A DNA stretch of 64,000 nt from Pyricularia pennisetigena (taxonomy: Eukaryota; Ascomycota; Sordariomycetes; Magnaporthales; Pyriculariaceae), in contig NC_043740.1 of the NCBI RefSeq assembly GCF_004337985.1, forward strand, positions 847,080-911,079, in the 5' to 3' direction. The position numbers and the translations under genes are program-made. Under the pieces are notes generated by a model. That model ran no database searches. It worked only from the letters and a program-made list of their open reading frames with translations, and was not told where the DNA came from. Below are positions 1 through 12,803 of the stretch, one piece after another (position 1 is the stretch's first letter; every line of letters starts with the position of its first letter).

Positions 1-1
1 C

Positions 2-407
2 TAGTCTCAGGGCTCATCCCTGAAGCCCAGAGCTCCACAATTGATCCATTTCGTGGCTCAATTGCGGCTTTGCAATGTACTTGTGGGTCCATCCAAAGAA
101 CATTCTGGTTCAGGTTTGAGGACAACTTGTCGATTTTCGCCGTTTATGGCGGTATTTTTGGCCTTTTTTCGACCGATACTCCTTTATTATTCCACAACCA
201 CGCAAAATATTGAAAAAAGAAAATATAGTTGAAAATAGCGTGTATTACCGCTATTAGCAGCGATTTAATTTATTTTTTTATTTTTTATAATAGCCGAATT
301 CAATACCACCTGCCCTTGATCCGTTTATGGCGGTACTGTTTTTTCGATTTTTTTTAATATTATTTTCAATTTTTGACCAAATTTTATACTTTTTGCACGT
401 GGAGGGT

Positions 408-472
<65 letters not shown>

Positions 473-1876
473 TTCTTGGAAATCTTGGTGCATGTATCAT
501 ATTATATAAGCAGTTAAATAAGCAGATAGGCAAAATATATACTTTTTTATATATAATTTACAATCGAAACTCGTTTATATTTTTACCAGTTTTAACGATA
601 ATAAAACCAAAACTTTAAGGATTCGATGACGTATATACACAAACGTCCAGTTTCAGTCCAACTCATAATGTCGGCTCCAGAAGCTGTTGAATAAAAAGGA
701 ATGCTAAATGTGCATTTTATAGATCATTTTGCTTTATTCAATTAATTTTATATTATTTTTGTTTTGCAGCCAAACTTTGTAGTTCTTGCACGTGGGGGGT
801 GGTATATATATATTTAATACAATAATACATTTTGGTACGTTTATCCGATTATATAAGCGGTTAAATTTGCGGATAGGTAAAGTATATCTAATTTTATATA
901 TATTTCACAATCGAAATGCGTTTACATTTTTACCAATTTTGACAGTTATGAAGCCGGAATATGACAAGGCGGACTACGTATATAAACAAACCTCAACGTA
1001 AGATTCGATCTCTAATACCGGCCCTCTTTATTCTTTTATATAAAAAAATGCTAAATTTGTATTATTTTTGTATTTTTTGGTTTATTTGGTTAAATAAAAT
1101 TTATAAAAAGAAAGTTAAATTAGACTTTTTAATAAATCAATAGAAGAATGCGTGAAATAAATTTTTTTTCAATCTTACCAATATTTGCGTAAATTATTCA
1201 GTTTTTTAACAAATTGTTAGTTAATATAAAAATACTAATAAAACCTTTGTTTTAATCGAGAATTGCATGCACTTTGCAGTATTAGGTTTGCTAGGTTATT
1301 AATAATGTGGCTCACATTAAAATTAGTATTATCTACCATTATTTAAAATAAGAATTAAATATAAGGAAAAATTACAAATTTTATTCAATATTTTATTATC
1401 TTTCCAAATATAGTGGCTATAAAGACGCGGCTGCTGTTCAAATAATGAAGAAACTCCCATGAATTTAACGCAAAATATTATCTATTTTTATGACTTTTAT
1501 TTATTCTTTTATTCGAATATTTAATTGCATACTATGGGTATACCATTTTCTTTTACCATTATAATGCGAATATTTTATATATACCCGCTTTAAACGGAGA
1601 AATACCACAAATTATCCTTATATTAATAGAATTATTATTAGCGATATCGCAACATTAGGTATATTATGAATAATACCGTTATAAACGGCGAAATGCGACA
1701 AATTATCGCTGGTGGTACCGCCATGAACGGCGAAATGCGACAAGATTTCCTCAAACTAGAACGAGAGCGATCTTTTCGGCCAATGTAATTGGTCGAAAAG
1801 CCATGTGGCTGAAATGTATATGGAGCGCTCGGTCCCCATTACGAAGCAGGGGGGTCTAGTCTGAGCACTGAGACTA
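2..1876 (+). mobile_element. Element A copy A1, non-autonomous TIR transposon
   Basis: The element begins TAGTCTCAGGGCTCATCCC and ends CTGAGCACTGAGACTA. The same unit recurs in inverse orientation at 3647-5498. Both ends carry subterminal hairpins, and the interior repeats a palindromic motif of the type CGCCGTTTATGGCGGTA (near 137, 322, 1690 and 1725). A (TA)n microsatellite lies at about 408-470. No transposase frame is visible, so it is probably mobilised in trans. It interrupts a copia-type LTR fragment that resumes at 1877. Base 1 of the window is a C, which matches the last base of the 9-bp target duplication predicted from that LTR. Confidence 0.8.
408..470. repeat. (TA)n microsatellite
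   Basis: About 30 uninterrupted TA dinucleotides lie inside element A copy A1. They generate spurious YIYIYI reading frames on both strands. Other element A copies lack the expansion, so it arose in this copy. Confidence 0.9.
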
Positions 1877-2210
1877 CCTAACGGCCTATTGTGCCTATGC
1901 ATGCACAGAAGATCTGCGACCACAACGGGATTCGAACCCACGCATTTTAACAACGTATATATGATATAGATTATGGTACGTGCATTATACCACTAAGCTA
2001 AATTATATATGACGTATTTGTTTTATTGTTAAAACTATGAACAAAGACGTGATATATAAAGCCTTCTGTGTATAATAAACGCGTATACGTTTTATTTGTT
2101 ATTTATTTATTTATTCGATGCAGGGTGACTAATAGAATTAGCCCGTGCTAGCCGTTATAAGATAATGCAGGGTAGCTAATATAATTAGCCCTGCCCTAGC
2201 CATGTTCACA
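1877..2210 (-). repeat. Partial copia-B LTR, minus orientation
   Basis: Similar to the 3' LTR of the copia-B element at 48219-48886 read in reverse. It ends in CATGTTCACA, the complement of the LTR start TGTGAACATG. It contains the tRNA-like stretch with GGGATTCGAACCC at about 1925-1945. Element A copy A1 is inserted at its left edge, so the rest of this LTR lies outside the window. At its right edge it abuts a pogo transposase sequence, so the LTR was itself inserted into P1. Confidence 0.8.
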
Positions 2211-3462
2211 ATTAAACCGGAAAATCGTTGGAATATAGACGAAACCGGTATGATAAAAGGTAAAAAGTTTAATGGTTGGGTATGAGGTTTTAACGGGATC
2301 CGGTTATTTCAGCGAAAAAAGCCCAGAACGCGGGGTTGGACGATTATGATCGAATATATATCGGTTACGGGTGTTACCTCCCTTCCCTTCGTTATATTAA
2401 AGGAAAAAACGTATAAGAATAATGGTTACCATCGGATTTGAACCTTTTCGATAATTGGTAATTTTATAAAACCGAAAACGGGTGGACAAATAACGAAACC
2501 GTTGTCGAATGGTTGAAAGAAATGTTTATTCCGTATATTTAATTTTTAACCCCTAAAAAACGATTACTAATTTTCGACGGCCACGGATCACACGTTACGG
2601 ACGATTTCATGTTTTTTTACTTTTAAGATAATATTTAACTGCTTTATTTACCTTTTTATTTGTTACACGTTTTTCAATTATTGGATTTATCGGTTTTTGG
2701 GCCGTTAAAACAGGTTTATCGACGTTAATTTGGATTTGTTATCCAATTTTGCTGTTTAACAGTTATTGGAAAACGAAATTCTTTTTTGCTATAATATAAC
2801 CAAATCGACAGCATTTACAGCAAAAATCATTTAATTTGGGTGGCGTATAACGGGTTTATGGCCGGTGAATTTGGTTAAATCACTTTTAAACCCTTTTTGG
2901 TTAAAAAGTAGCAGCGCAACGTTATAAAAAATAGAAATAACGGTTTACAAAGGGATAAAACACCGGAAAATCTAACCCCAAAAAATTAACGACCCGTTTT
3001 TATTTATTCGGAAAATCCCTAAAACGTCCCGAAATATTCGATTTTAACTTTACAAACTTTCCCGATTTAGTAAAACCAACGCTATTTCACGTTTTTTGTT
3101 TGCAAAAATGCAAAAAACCTTCGAAACCAAAAATATATTTTTTGGCTAACGCGCAGCAAAAATCAGTTTATTGGAAGCACAATTGGAGGTAATACGGCCG
3201 GCGAAAAAAAAGGGTAATTCTGGATCCAAACGAGCGTTTGGTCAATATCTAGAATATTATTGGATTGCAGGAAAATAATATACAAAATTTGGAACTTTTA
3301 GCGGATGAAGAAAAGGTTAAGAAACCGGAATAGCCTTAAAACGATTATATTTTTGTGCATTAATAGTTTTATATTTAACATAGTTTATAAAAGGAGGTAT
3401 TTCGTTGTCAGATTTTTGGGAGTGACTAACGAGGGGGGTGGCCATCATGGGGTACCCGACGT
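2211..3462 (+). pseudogene. P1: decayed pogo/Fot1-like DDE transposase (5' part missing)
   Basis: Translation in shifting frames gives the DDE endonuclease signature of the pogo/Tigger family. WNIDETGMIKG carries the first catalytic Asp at about 2240, and FDGHGSH-like residues are readable through mutations at about 2575-2600. Many TAA/TAG stops and frame breaks show it is dead. The 3' end reads GGGGTACCCGACGT and is followed by TA, matching the TIR of P2. The N-terminal DNA-binding part is absent because a copia LTR (1877-2210) interrupts the element. Confidence 0.75.
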
Positions 3463-3464
3463 TA

Positions 3465-3646
3465 GTGCGAATAAATGGGCGGGTTAAAAACTAAAATTCT
3501 TTGGCGGTTGCTAAAAATTCGATGAAAACGGGATTAGATTTAATTTCAGTTTAGTGAGGTTTCACGAAAATGATTTTCACGCACACCGCTAAGCCTCATT
3601 GGGTAAAAAGCAGATAAATCATTAATGGGGTAAGCAAAATGGGAAA
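3465..3646. other. Short unassigned spacer between P1 and element A2
   Basis: I recognise no gene or repeat here. The last nine bases before element A2 nearly match the nine bases following it, giving the element's target duplication. Confidence 0.4.
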
Positions 3647-5498
3647 TAGTCTCAGTGCTTAGACTAGACCCCCCTGCTTCGCAGTGGGGACCGAACGCTC
3701 CATATACCTTTCAGCCACATGGCTTTTCGACCAATTACATTGGCCGAAAAGATCGCGCTCGTTCTAGTCTGAGGACATTTTGTCGCATTTCGCCGTTTAT
3801 GGCGGTACCACCAACGATAATTTGTCGCATTTCGCCGTTTATAACGGTATTATTCATGATATACCTAATGTTGCGATATCTTTAATAATTATTTTATTAA
3901 TATAAGGATAATTTGTGGTATTTTGCCGTTTATAGCGGGTATATATAAAATATTCGCATTATAATGGTAAAAGAAAATGGTATACCCATAGCATGGAATT
4001 ATATATTCGAATAAAGAAATAAAGATTATAAGAATATATAGTATTTTGCGTTGAATTTATGGGAGTTTGTTGGTTATTTGAATACCTGCCGCGTTTCTAT
4101 AGCCGCTGTATTTGGAAAAATATTAAAATATTGAGTAAAATTTGTAATTTTTCATTAAATTTAATTTTTATTTTGAATAATGGTATATGATATTAATTTA
4201 AATTTAAATTTCAGTAGTTATAGCCTAGCAGACCTAATACTGCAGAGTGCATGCAATTATCGATTAAAACAAAAGTTGTATTAATATTTTGATATTAAAT
4301 AACAATTTGTTGGAAAACTGAATAATTTACGCAAATATTGGTAAGATTAAAAAAGAACTCAATTCATGCATTTCTCGATTGATTTATTAAAGAATCTGAT
4401 TGAACTTTTTTTTTATAAATTATATTTAACCGAATAAAGCAAAAAATAAAAGAATAATACAAATTTAGCTTTTCTTTATATAAAAAAATAAAAAGGGCTG
4501 GTGGTTCAGATCCAATTTTACGCTGACGTTTGTTTATGTACGTAATCCACTTTGTCAAATGTTGGTTATATTAATGTCAAAATTGGTCAAAATGTAAAAG
4601 CATTTCGATTGCGAAATATATATAAAATTAGATATACTTTACCTATCCGCATATTTAACGGTTTATATAATCGGATATATTTACCTAAATGTATTATTAA
4701 GTTAAATATATGTAAACCACCCTTACGTGCAGAAACTTCAAAATCTGGCTGCAAAACAAAAATAATATAAAATTAATTAAATAAAGCAAAAAGATGTATA
4801 AAATACACATTTACCATTTTGTTTTATTAAAAAGCTTCTAAAGCCGATATTATGAATTGGATTGGCGCTGGACGTCTGTTTATATACGTAATCGAGTCTC
4901 TGGAACTTTGGTTTCATTATCGTCAAAATTGGTAAAAATATAAACGAGTTTCGATTGTAAATTATATATAAAAAAGTATATACTTTGCCTATCCGCTTAT
5001 TTAACTGCTTATATAATATAATATATGCACCAAAGTTCATTTTAACGATATGAATGCATGTACGACCCTCCACGTGCAAAAATTATAAAATTTGGTCAAA
5101 AATTAAAAATAATATTAAAAAAATCGAAAATCAAAAAAAGAATCGAAAAACCAGTACCGCCATAAACGGATTAAGGGCAGGTGGTATCCAATTCGGCCAT
5201 TATAATAAATAAAAAAATAAATCAAATCGCTGCTAATAGCGGTATTAAACGCTATTTTCAACGATATTTTCTTTTTTCGATATTTTGCGTGGTTGTGGAA
5301 TAATAAAGGAGTGTCGGTCGAAAAAAGGCCAAAAATACCGCCATGAACGGCGAAAATCGACAAGTTGTCCTCAAACCTGAACCAGAGCGTTTTTTGGATG
5401 GACCCACAGGTACATTGCAAAACCGCAATTGAGCCACGAAGTGGAGCGAAGTGGATCAATTGTGGAGTTCTGGGCTTCAGGGATGAGCCCTGAGACTA
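3647..5498 (-). mobile_element. Element A copy A2 (inverted relative to A1)
   Basis: Complete copy running from TAGTCTCAGTGCTTAGACTA to GGGATGAGCCCTGAGACTA. Nine bases on either side, AATGGGAAA and AATGGGAAG, differ by one A/G transition, which supports a 9-bp target duplication. Its internal sequence is the reverse complement of copy A1, so 2-5498 forms a large imperfect palindrome. Open frames inside it (for example 5115-5459 minus) follow the repeat and have no protein homology I recognise. Confidence 0.85.
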
Positions 5499-6051
5499 AA
5501 TGGGAAGGTAAATGCCAGAAATAATCATTTTATTGGATTTACTGAAATATCAAAGATTTGAAATTTGAACGGAATTTCAGATTTTGAATTTTACTTGCAA
5601 TTTTGCTAAGTTCGAAGTAATTAGATTTTTCTTAAATACTGTTATCATTTGCAAATATAGGTAAATACTTTTATTTGTAATAAGATATCTTAGTTTTAAT
5701 TGAAAAATTAGCAGCCTCTAGCGCCCAAATCCAACAAAACACGACAAAATAGGACGGCAAGTCCAAATTTAGCGCGATCATAATAAATGCTAAAAAATGC
5801 ATATAGAAAATGGCGACGAATTTGAATTAATATTTAACCGCGCAGGTTAGCGTTTTGGTAGCGCATTATTCTGTTAAATATCCGAATTTCGAAACGAGTA
5901 ACAATAGCTTTCATTTATTAAATTCATATCGAATAAACGAAAATCGAAAATGAAAATGATTGTATTAACACACAGTACATAATTATTTTGTATAGCCTCT
6001 AAATATTGAAATAACGTGGTAATTATTTAATATGATTAGCCAGGAGCTTTC
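5499..6051. other. Low-copy AT-rich spacer
   Basis: About 550 bp with no open frame of interest and no repeat shared elsewhere in the window. It lies between element A2 and the gypsy G1 LTR. Confidence 0.4.
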
Positions 6052-6492
6052 TGTTACGACCAGACAGTTGGGCCGGTACCAGGGAGGCCAGGCGGGGTCA
6101 CACCCCTCCTGACGACACTCGACTAAAGAAACACCGACCGGTAGGAAATAGAATTACATAAGGACCCAATTACGTAACAGCACGTAACCACCAAAAAAGT
6201 AATTTCAGTTAATTTGTAAAACCACCATTGGGAATTACAAATGAAACAGATTAGGAAAAATTACATTGGAAACATACTTTATATAAAACACGTTTATTAC
6301 TATGTAAATAAAACTTAATTTAAAATTGTTTAACAGCAATTGACTTGTATCCAAATTACTACCTACCCAGGAATCGATGATAATTTCACCCCAATTATTA
6401 AAAACCGCAATTACCCAAATTAAAACGCTTAATTGCTTTAACCCACTGTATTTTACCCTAAAAACAGGTTACGCGATACCTTAATCGTAATA
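6052..6492 (+). repeat. 5' LTR of gypsy element G1
   Basis: Begins TGTTACGACCAGACAGTTGG and ends TTAATCGTAATA, consistent with TGTTACG...CGTAACA termini after a C-to-T change. Related LTRs lie at 35374-35813 and 52664-53128 in minus orientation. All three keep the GC-rich block around the GGGGTCACACCCC palindrome. Confidence 0.8.
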
Positions 6493-6627
6493 TTTTGATT
6501 CCTCCTGTTTAATATTTTATTTCAAAATATACCGAATAATATCGCCGAAATAATATCTTCCAGCAAAACCACCCCTTAAATCCCCTTTACCACTAACGCT
6601 CCGGCCAACGCTAACGTTTTATGCCAA

Positions 6628-7258
6628 ATGATCGCGACGCTCCAAACGGAAAATCGACGGTTCCAGGAGCGAATAACCGAACAAATTAATCGAATTAATA
6701 GGAATTATATTAAATACCCTTTATTATTACCCTGTAATAGCACCCCGAGCATTTCACAAAAGTTCCTTACAAAAACTCGGGCTTACCTTCACTTTAACGA
6801 AGATAATTTCGATAATAACGCAAATAAGGTTACTTACGCAATTTCGCTATTAATAAACGATATACTCGCCTGGTGCGAACCAATCCTACGAAGTTATTTG
6901 GACCACGATAAGGAAAAAAAACCATAAAATTAAAACCAAGCGCATTATCGACGATTACGAAAATTTCAAAAAATGCCTTGGGGGAATATTTAGCAAACTA
7001 AACGAGGAACGCACGGTTAAACGTAAATTGGTACGCTTTACCCAAACCAAATCGGTATTTAGATATATTAGTGAATTTCGACAAATTACTGCAAAATTAC
7101 TATGGGGCCCCGAAACCCTGATGGCACGCTTTTATGCAGAATCTAAAAAAAAGATTAAAAACGAATTTATTAAAAAAAAGCGACCCGATATTTTAACCGA
7201 ATACGTAAAATTAATAATTAAAATCGATAACCGATTTTACGAACGAAAATTGGAATAA
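6628..7258 (+). pseudogene. gag remnant of gypsy G1
   Basis: Two open segments (6628-6927 and 7028-7258) lie in different frames separated by stops. They encode a charged helical protein typical of the capsid region of fungal gypsy elements, for example the stretch LIIKIDNRFYERKLE near the end. The zinc-knuckle remnant follows at about 7430. The minus-strand element G2 has the matching region at about 51,900-52,560. No function is expected. Confidence 0.6.
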
Positions 7259-9348
7259 CCCCAAAAACGCAACGTATAAGGACCAATTTTACAATTAACC
7301 AATATGGGACGCAAATACCAACACCCTAGACCGCCTCGCCAGTACAATATATTATATAGAATATATAGCGGATTTATAACCCTTAACGCGATATAATATA
7401 AAAAACCTCGTAAAAATCCCAAAAATGGTAAATGTTTTAAATGTGATAAACCGGAATATATCGCCAAATTCCATCCCAAATACATTCCAAGTTTACATCC
7501 CGATTTTGGAATTGGACACTAAGATAATACCCCCAATTCCAAAAAACTATGAAAATCAAACGCCACTACCCATTAATAGATATAATTAAATTAACACAGT
7601 TTAATAAATTGGACCATATATTACGACGACAGTTAAACAACCCATAATGACGCAAAAGTAAACGCAGGATAATACCCGCAAAAGCCTAAAAGCACCCGGG
7701 CCCTAGCAGTAGGAAACCGCGTACTTTTTAAAATTAAACCATCAGTACAGTTACGCAAACAAAACGCCAAATTACCCGAATTCGCGGAATTAAATATTTT
7801 AAACAAATAAAAATTAAAACCATTAGGACAAACCCACCGTATCCGAATAATCCAGCAAACCCTAACAAACGAATCCAATAACGAATTAAAAAACGAATTT
7901 AGCGAAAAGGAATTATACCCTTAAACCCGTACAGTATAACAAGGGAAAACAACCCCTATATATGCGAAGAAAACCCATTTATTTATACCGAAACGACCAA
8001 TTAATGCAATTCCCCGGAATATTATTTCGAATATAAATACAAACCCCATAAAACCAATTAATCCAATTTTCGGAAATTACCCAATTTTAAATATTAAATA
8101 TCCCAGATATACAAAAATCTTTTGGGTAAAATGTATTCGAAATAATTGCGGATTGCATTTCAGCAAAAAAATAGTCCACGATTTCTTCCCATAACGACGC
8201 AAAATAACAGGCATCAACCAAATATACACCATTATTAAATTACCCAATTGGGAAATTGAGATAAAACTTAATACCGAACTAACGGTAAACTTCACCCTTG
8301 GTAAAGACTACCTTATAACCTGCTATAACCAGAAATAATTTCCATAATACGAGTACACCCGGAACATTTGCAAAATATATACATATTAACAAAAACACAG
8401 GTATAGCACGAAATAAAATTACGACAACCAGGACCCGTATTAATAACCAGAACCGTATGGAACCCCAACGTAAAAAACAACGAAATACCTACGAACGCAC
8501 GAAAAGTACTCACACCAACAGGATACCGATTTAATAAAATAAAATTAAAGATAAGTATACGTCCCGAAATAAAAAAATAAGCACCGACGACGCGAATCCA
8601 GCAAATTAAGAAACTAAAATGGCCAAACGGTATAGGGTACCAAACGGTAATAACAAAAACGGAATAAAAAACCCTAAACGCCACGCAAACCACGAAAACA
8701 GTATATAAATATATATTCCTAAATATACAATTTAATGGAAAACCTATACGAACGCTTTTTAACAGCGGAATATAAAATAACTACATTTCCCCAAAAATCG
8801 TGAAAAAACGACGGATACTTTGGTAATAAAAGAAAAAACTATACCGACTGCAAACCGTAAAAGAAAAGCAATTTTATACGAGAACGGTACCATCGAAATA
8901 AAGACCATACACCTTTGGATGCAAAATTATGGACGAAAAAAACAAATTACCTTGGATATTACGGAAATAAGGAATAAAAACATAATTTTAAAAATTCCTT
9001 AATTTGAAAAAAATAACCCCCGGATAAATTGGATTATAAACCAGATTTAATGGGAGGAACACCTAATTATTAAACGATTTTTAGTATAACAAGGTTTATA
9101 CAGGAAATATAAGGTACGGAAAAACCAAATAAAACAAATGGCGTATTTACAGGAAAAACGATTAACCCCGGAACTAATATCGGAAAAAACGATTATGCAC
9201 AGGCTAAAACCAATCCAATTACATAATAGCAACAACGAAAAAACAGACCAAAAACGGCAAAATCCCAGAAAAAGACCAAATTTATATACGATTATTTAGC
9301 CAGAAACTCGAAATAGGATTACCCGAACACAGCCCGTTCGACCACGAA

Positions 9349-9816
9349 ATGCCATTAAAAAAAGGAACCCAACCAAGATTCCATAAAAAATACGATTTAA
9401 ATCCAGCAAAAATGGAGATTTTAAGCGAATACCTCATAGAAGACTTTAAAAAAGGTTACATTAAACCATCGATATTATTAATAACATACCCAATCCTTTT
9501 CGTACCAGGAAAACGAAAAACTACGATTATACGTGGATAATAAACAATTAAACGATATTACAATAAAAAATTGCTACCCGCTCCCACTAATAGGAGAATT
9601 TCGAAGTATACTTTATTGAAAATAATAGTTTATAATACTAAGTTTTGAAAAAACATATAATTTAATCCGTATAAAGGAAGGCGAAAAATGGAAAACAGCA
9701 TTTCGCTCCAATTGAAAATATTAAAATTACCCAATAATACCCTTCGGTTTTACGAACGCCCCCGCAACCTTTAAATTCATGATTAACGACGTTTTTAGGG
9801 AATATTTAAACATTTT
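9349..9816 (+). pseudogene. Reverse transcriptase start of gypsy G1
   Basis: The segment PLKKGTQPRFHKKYDLNPAK corresponds to the conserved entry of gypsy reverse transcriptase, the region around PLYNLSE-EL in fungal elements. After stops it continues as a degraded 'IRVDNKQLNDITIKNCYPLP' stretch, then FTNAPATFKFMIND and EYLNIFV. The frame ends at the insertion boundary at 9816, immediately before where the catalytic YLDD should be. This is a transposon-derived pseudogene. Confidence 0.75.
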
Positions 9817-10373
9817 TGTTAACAATATGGGTTGCTGACAGGGGTTTAGGCATTAGCCTAGGTGCGGCGTGGTGCAAGTTGCGTTGTAAAAGCCTATAAT
9901 TACAGGGCTTAAATGCACTAAATTGTTCACTAAATTTGGGATTAATAGATTTAATTCAATGGTGGGGGAGACTTTGCTTTATCTCCCTTACATATTCTCC
10001 GACATCGAAATGGGGGTCCGCACCCCGCAAAGGGTTCCGGTGCCGCACACGATTTTCCGAAAAATTATTTTGTATGCGTTGTTGAAAAAACACCCTCATT
10101 TCCATATAAACCATTTCTGGGTTCGCACTAATTTGCTGATTTGGTGAAAATTTCAACCCGGTATAAGGTAGCTAATTCGTAAGTGCAAAGTGGGGATTAA
10201 ACCCGGTACAGGGTGAAACCCAACTCGCTAATTTTAAATCGCAATTCCTGTAATATATAAAATATAACAGAAAATTTAACAATTTCAGCAGCCCCATTTC
10301 GGCACTATTTATTGTGGTTTATATATAAATAAAAGTGGACCCATTATATGCTAAGTAACGCATATAATTAACA
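9817..10373 (-). repeat. 3' LTR of copia-C
   Basis: On the minus strand it starts TGTTAATTATATGCGTTACT and ends in TGTTAACA. Related full or partial copies lie at 16916-17469, 19430-19708, 28246-28486, 28823-29387, 37722-38291 and 53140-53251. A conserved GC-rich block (GGGGGTCCGCACCCCGC) persists in several copies. Confidence 0.85.
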
Positions 10374-10387
10374 CCCCCTTTTTTTGC
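10374..10387 (-). other. Polypurine tract of copia-C
   Basis: On the minus strand a run of A followed by GGGGG lies immediately upstream of the 3' LTR start TGTTAATT. This is the expected site of plus-strand DNA priming in LTR retrotransposons. Confidence 0.7.
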
Positions 10388-11094
10388 TACTATTTACATA
10401 AAATCGGAAAAAAAATACATAAAAATAAAACTTTAAAAAAAAATCCCCTTTATATCCCAACCCGATTCGAATTCCCGATATAAACCCCCTGGATAATTAA
10501 GCCCTTTTTACCGATTTATAACCTCCGAAATGGACGAACCCCCGAATTGGAAAAAACCCCCAAAATTGTAATAACCCCCGGATTCGAACCCCCGATTCGC
10601 ATAATATTAACCCACGGAATTAACTACCAAATTAGATAGCTAATTTGGCTGTTCGTTGGTAATAGTCCAAGTTAAGCATATTATATAAAGTATTTTGAAT
10701 GCGTAAATCGCCCAAAATACGAGCTTTTTCAATTTTAATTCAATTTCTGGTATAAGGTCGGTATAAATTGTTTATTAATTAACCTATACAGGGTAAATTC
10801 GGGTAATACGGCCGGTATTGGGCTAATAAAAATCCAATATTTGCAAACAAAGGAAATGTAATGGGTAATTAATTAACGAATTAATTAAATACCCTGAAAT
10901 TCAATAGGTAAAAACTAAACTTTTAGGGGTTTAAGCTTTATAAACTTTAAAAAAACTTTATAAATTGGAAACGTTAGGGGTTTTATTAAGCTATTAGCGG
11001 GTATCTGTTTGGATTCCAAGTATTTTAAAGTTATTAATCCTTTTGTAACTAATTCCCGTATATAGTAAAATTTTAATAACGTATATTTAATACG

Positions 11095-12600
11095 TTAGTG
11101 GTGCGTAGGGTTATATACGTTAGCTATAAAACCTGTATTATTTCCAAGTATTGCAATAAAGCTTTTTATAAATAATCCAATCTTTATAAATAAACTTTTA
11201 AACCATTGTGCTTTACGCAGGGTTTCCGTTAAAATATCGGTTTCGGTTTTTGGAATGCTTAAAACTATAATACTAGCTTTTTTGCATATCCACCTTATAG
11301 GGCCCCCAAATAGGGTATACAAGTATCCGTAAATAGATTTTAAATTTTCCCTAACCCCGGTAAAATCGCTATCAATAAAACCCAGTAATTTTAAATATTT
11401 AAAACCCCCTATTAATAAATTGGGTGGTAATTTGGCTTTAAATACTTTATTTCCGTAGCAAATAAATAAGGACTTAATACCCGTTAAATAACGTAATAGG
11501 TTTTTAGCTGCCGTTAAATGGATTGTAATGGTTTTTGTTAGAAAACGTAAAAGCCATGAAACCGCAAAACCGATATCCGGGCGCGTTAATAGCATTAAAT
11601 ATATAAAAGTGCCGATAATACGTTATAATAATTTGATTTCCAGCGCATTTACGGGTTTACCCCCGCTATATTTTAGCATACCCGGTTGTAAAAAAACAAA
11701 TATAAATTTGCAATTAACTAACCCGAACGTTGTTAATATTTTTTTTATATATTGATTTTAATGGAGTTAAAATAAGCGCTTAAACCTATCCTTTATAATT
11801 TAAACGCCTAAAAAACAGGTTGCAGGGCCCCTATTTTCCAACGCGTATACCTTATTAGAACGGGCTTTTAAATCCTAAATATATTGCAATTTAGGATTTA
11901 TTAGCAGGCAGTCGTTTACGAAGGTAACGATAAAATGTTTGGATTTAACGTTAAGAAAGACAGCGGGATTAAAGATTAATGGTTTAAAACCTTTTTTAAA
12001 AAATAGGGTTTTAAGTTTGTTTTACCATTTTTTTGGACCCTGTTTCAAACCATATAGCGCCTTTTCCAACTATATAACCTGCAATTTTTTCGGGTTAGAA
12101 CCCATTTCCATTAAAACTTTAGCGGTGGTAAGGTTACAATTTTTTGCCTATTTGTCAAAACCGTTAGGAATTTGCAAATATATATTTATGTCGGTAAGGT
12201 CACTATTTAAAAACGCACCGATAAAATCGATTTGTTTTATTTCCCAATTTTGTGTATTAGTTATAGCTAATAATATACGCCAGGTAGGTGGTATATTCAT
12301 AATAGTAAAAGTTTTAATATAATTTAGGCCTTCAATGTGTAAAAAACCCTTAATAATAAACCTAGTTTTGTATTTTACAGGTTTATTATTTTTGTCCTTT
12401 TTTAATTCAAATACCGGCCGGGTAAAAACGAGTTTACGGCCTGTAGGTATCTTAATTTTTGGGATAAAACGGAAGGTTTTTGCAGTAACGATTTGGTCGA
12501 ATGTAAACGTTAAAACAATTAACCATTTAACATTTTTAAGGTTATTTAAGGCCTGTTGGTAATTATTTGGTTCACCATTTTTAATGGGTTTTTTCTTTAT
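11095..12600 (-). pseudogene. Copia-C reverse transcriptase C-terminus and RNase H
   Basis: The 166-aa open piece at 11095-11595 carries the Ty1/copia post-RT region. It contains RPDIGFAVSWLLRFL, AAKNLLRYLTGIKS, GFIDSDFTG (RNase H Asp) and IVLSIPKTETD, a degraded form of the 'A-LSSTEAE' motif with the catalytic Glu shifted in context. Upstream (to about 12,600) the reverse transcriptase proper is read through many stops. The gene is inactive. Confidence 0.8.
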
Positions 12601-12803
12601 TTTTTTTTGGTTTGAAAATGAAAATAATGCACGTAATTTATATCCATTGAATCTGGGTTTTCGGACTGCGAATTTAACTTTATATTTTATATTTTAAATG
12701 CTGAAAACACCGGAATTCCCGTTATTTTCAATACTGGATTAGGTACCGCTACCGTTATAGGTTTTGGGGGGGCGAACGGTAGGTTATACAGGCCTGGCGG
12801 GTA

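Larger units (their letters stand above)
6052..9816 (+). mobile_element. G1: truncated Ty3/gypsy retrotransposon
   Basis: The order is LTR, gag, protease region and the start of reverse transcriptase, all on the plus strand and riddled with stops. Gag pieces lie at 6628-7258. A zinc-knuckle remnant beginning GKCFKCDKPEYIAK is at about 7430. The reverse transcriptase start, with PLKKGTQPRFHKKYDL, is at 9349-9540, followed by FGFTNAPATFKFMIND and EYLNIFV at about 9740-9816. The element then stops abruptly at the copia-C LTR, before the YLDD motif. The rest of pol is not found on the other side of copia-C. Confidence 0.8.

Noticed and set aside
278..618. Frames of 60-80 aa with YIYIYI runs
   Set aside because: They are translations of the (TA)n microsatellite in element A1.
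1756..1953. 65-aa minus frame
   Set aside because: It spans the junction of element A1 and a copia LTR and is a product of two repeats.
2..5498. TA target duplication for element A
   Set aside because: TA lies inside the conserved TAGTCTCAG end. Flank comparison at A2 and A5 fits a 9-bp duplication better.
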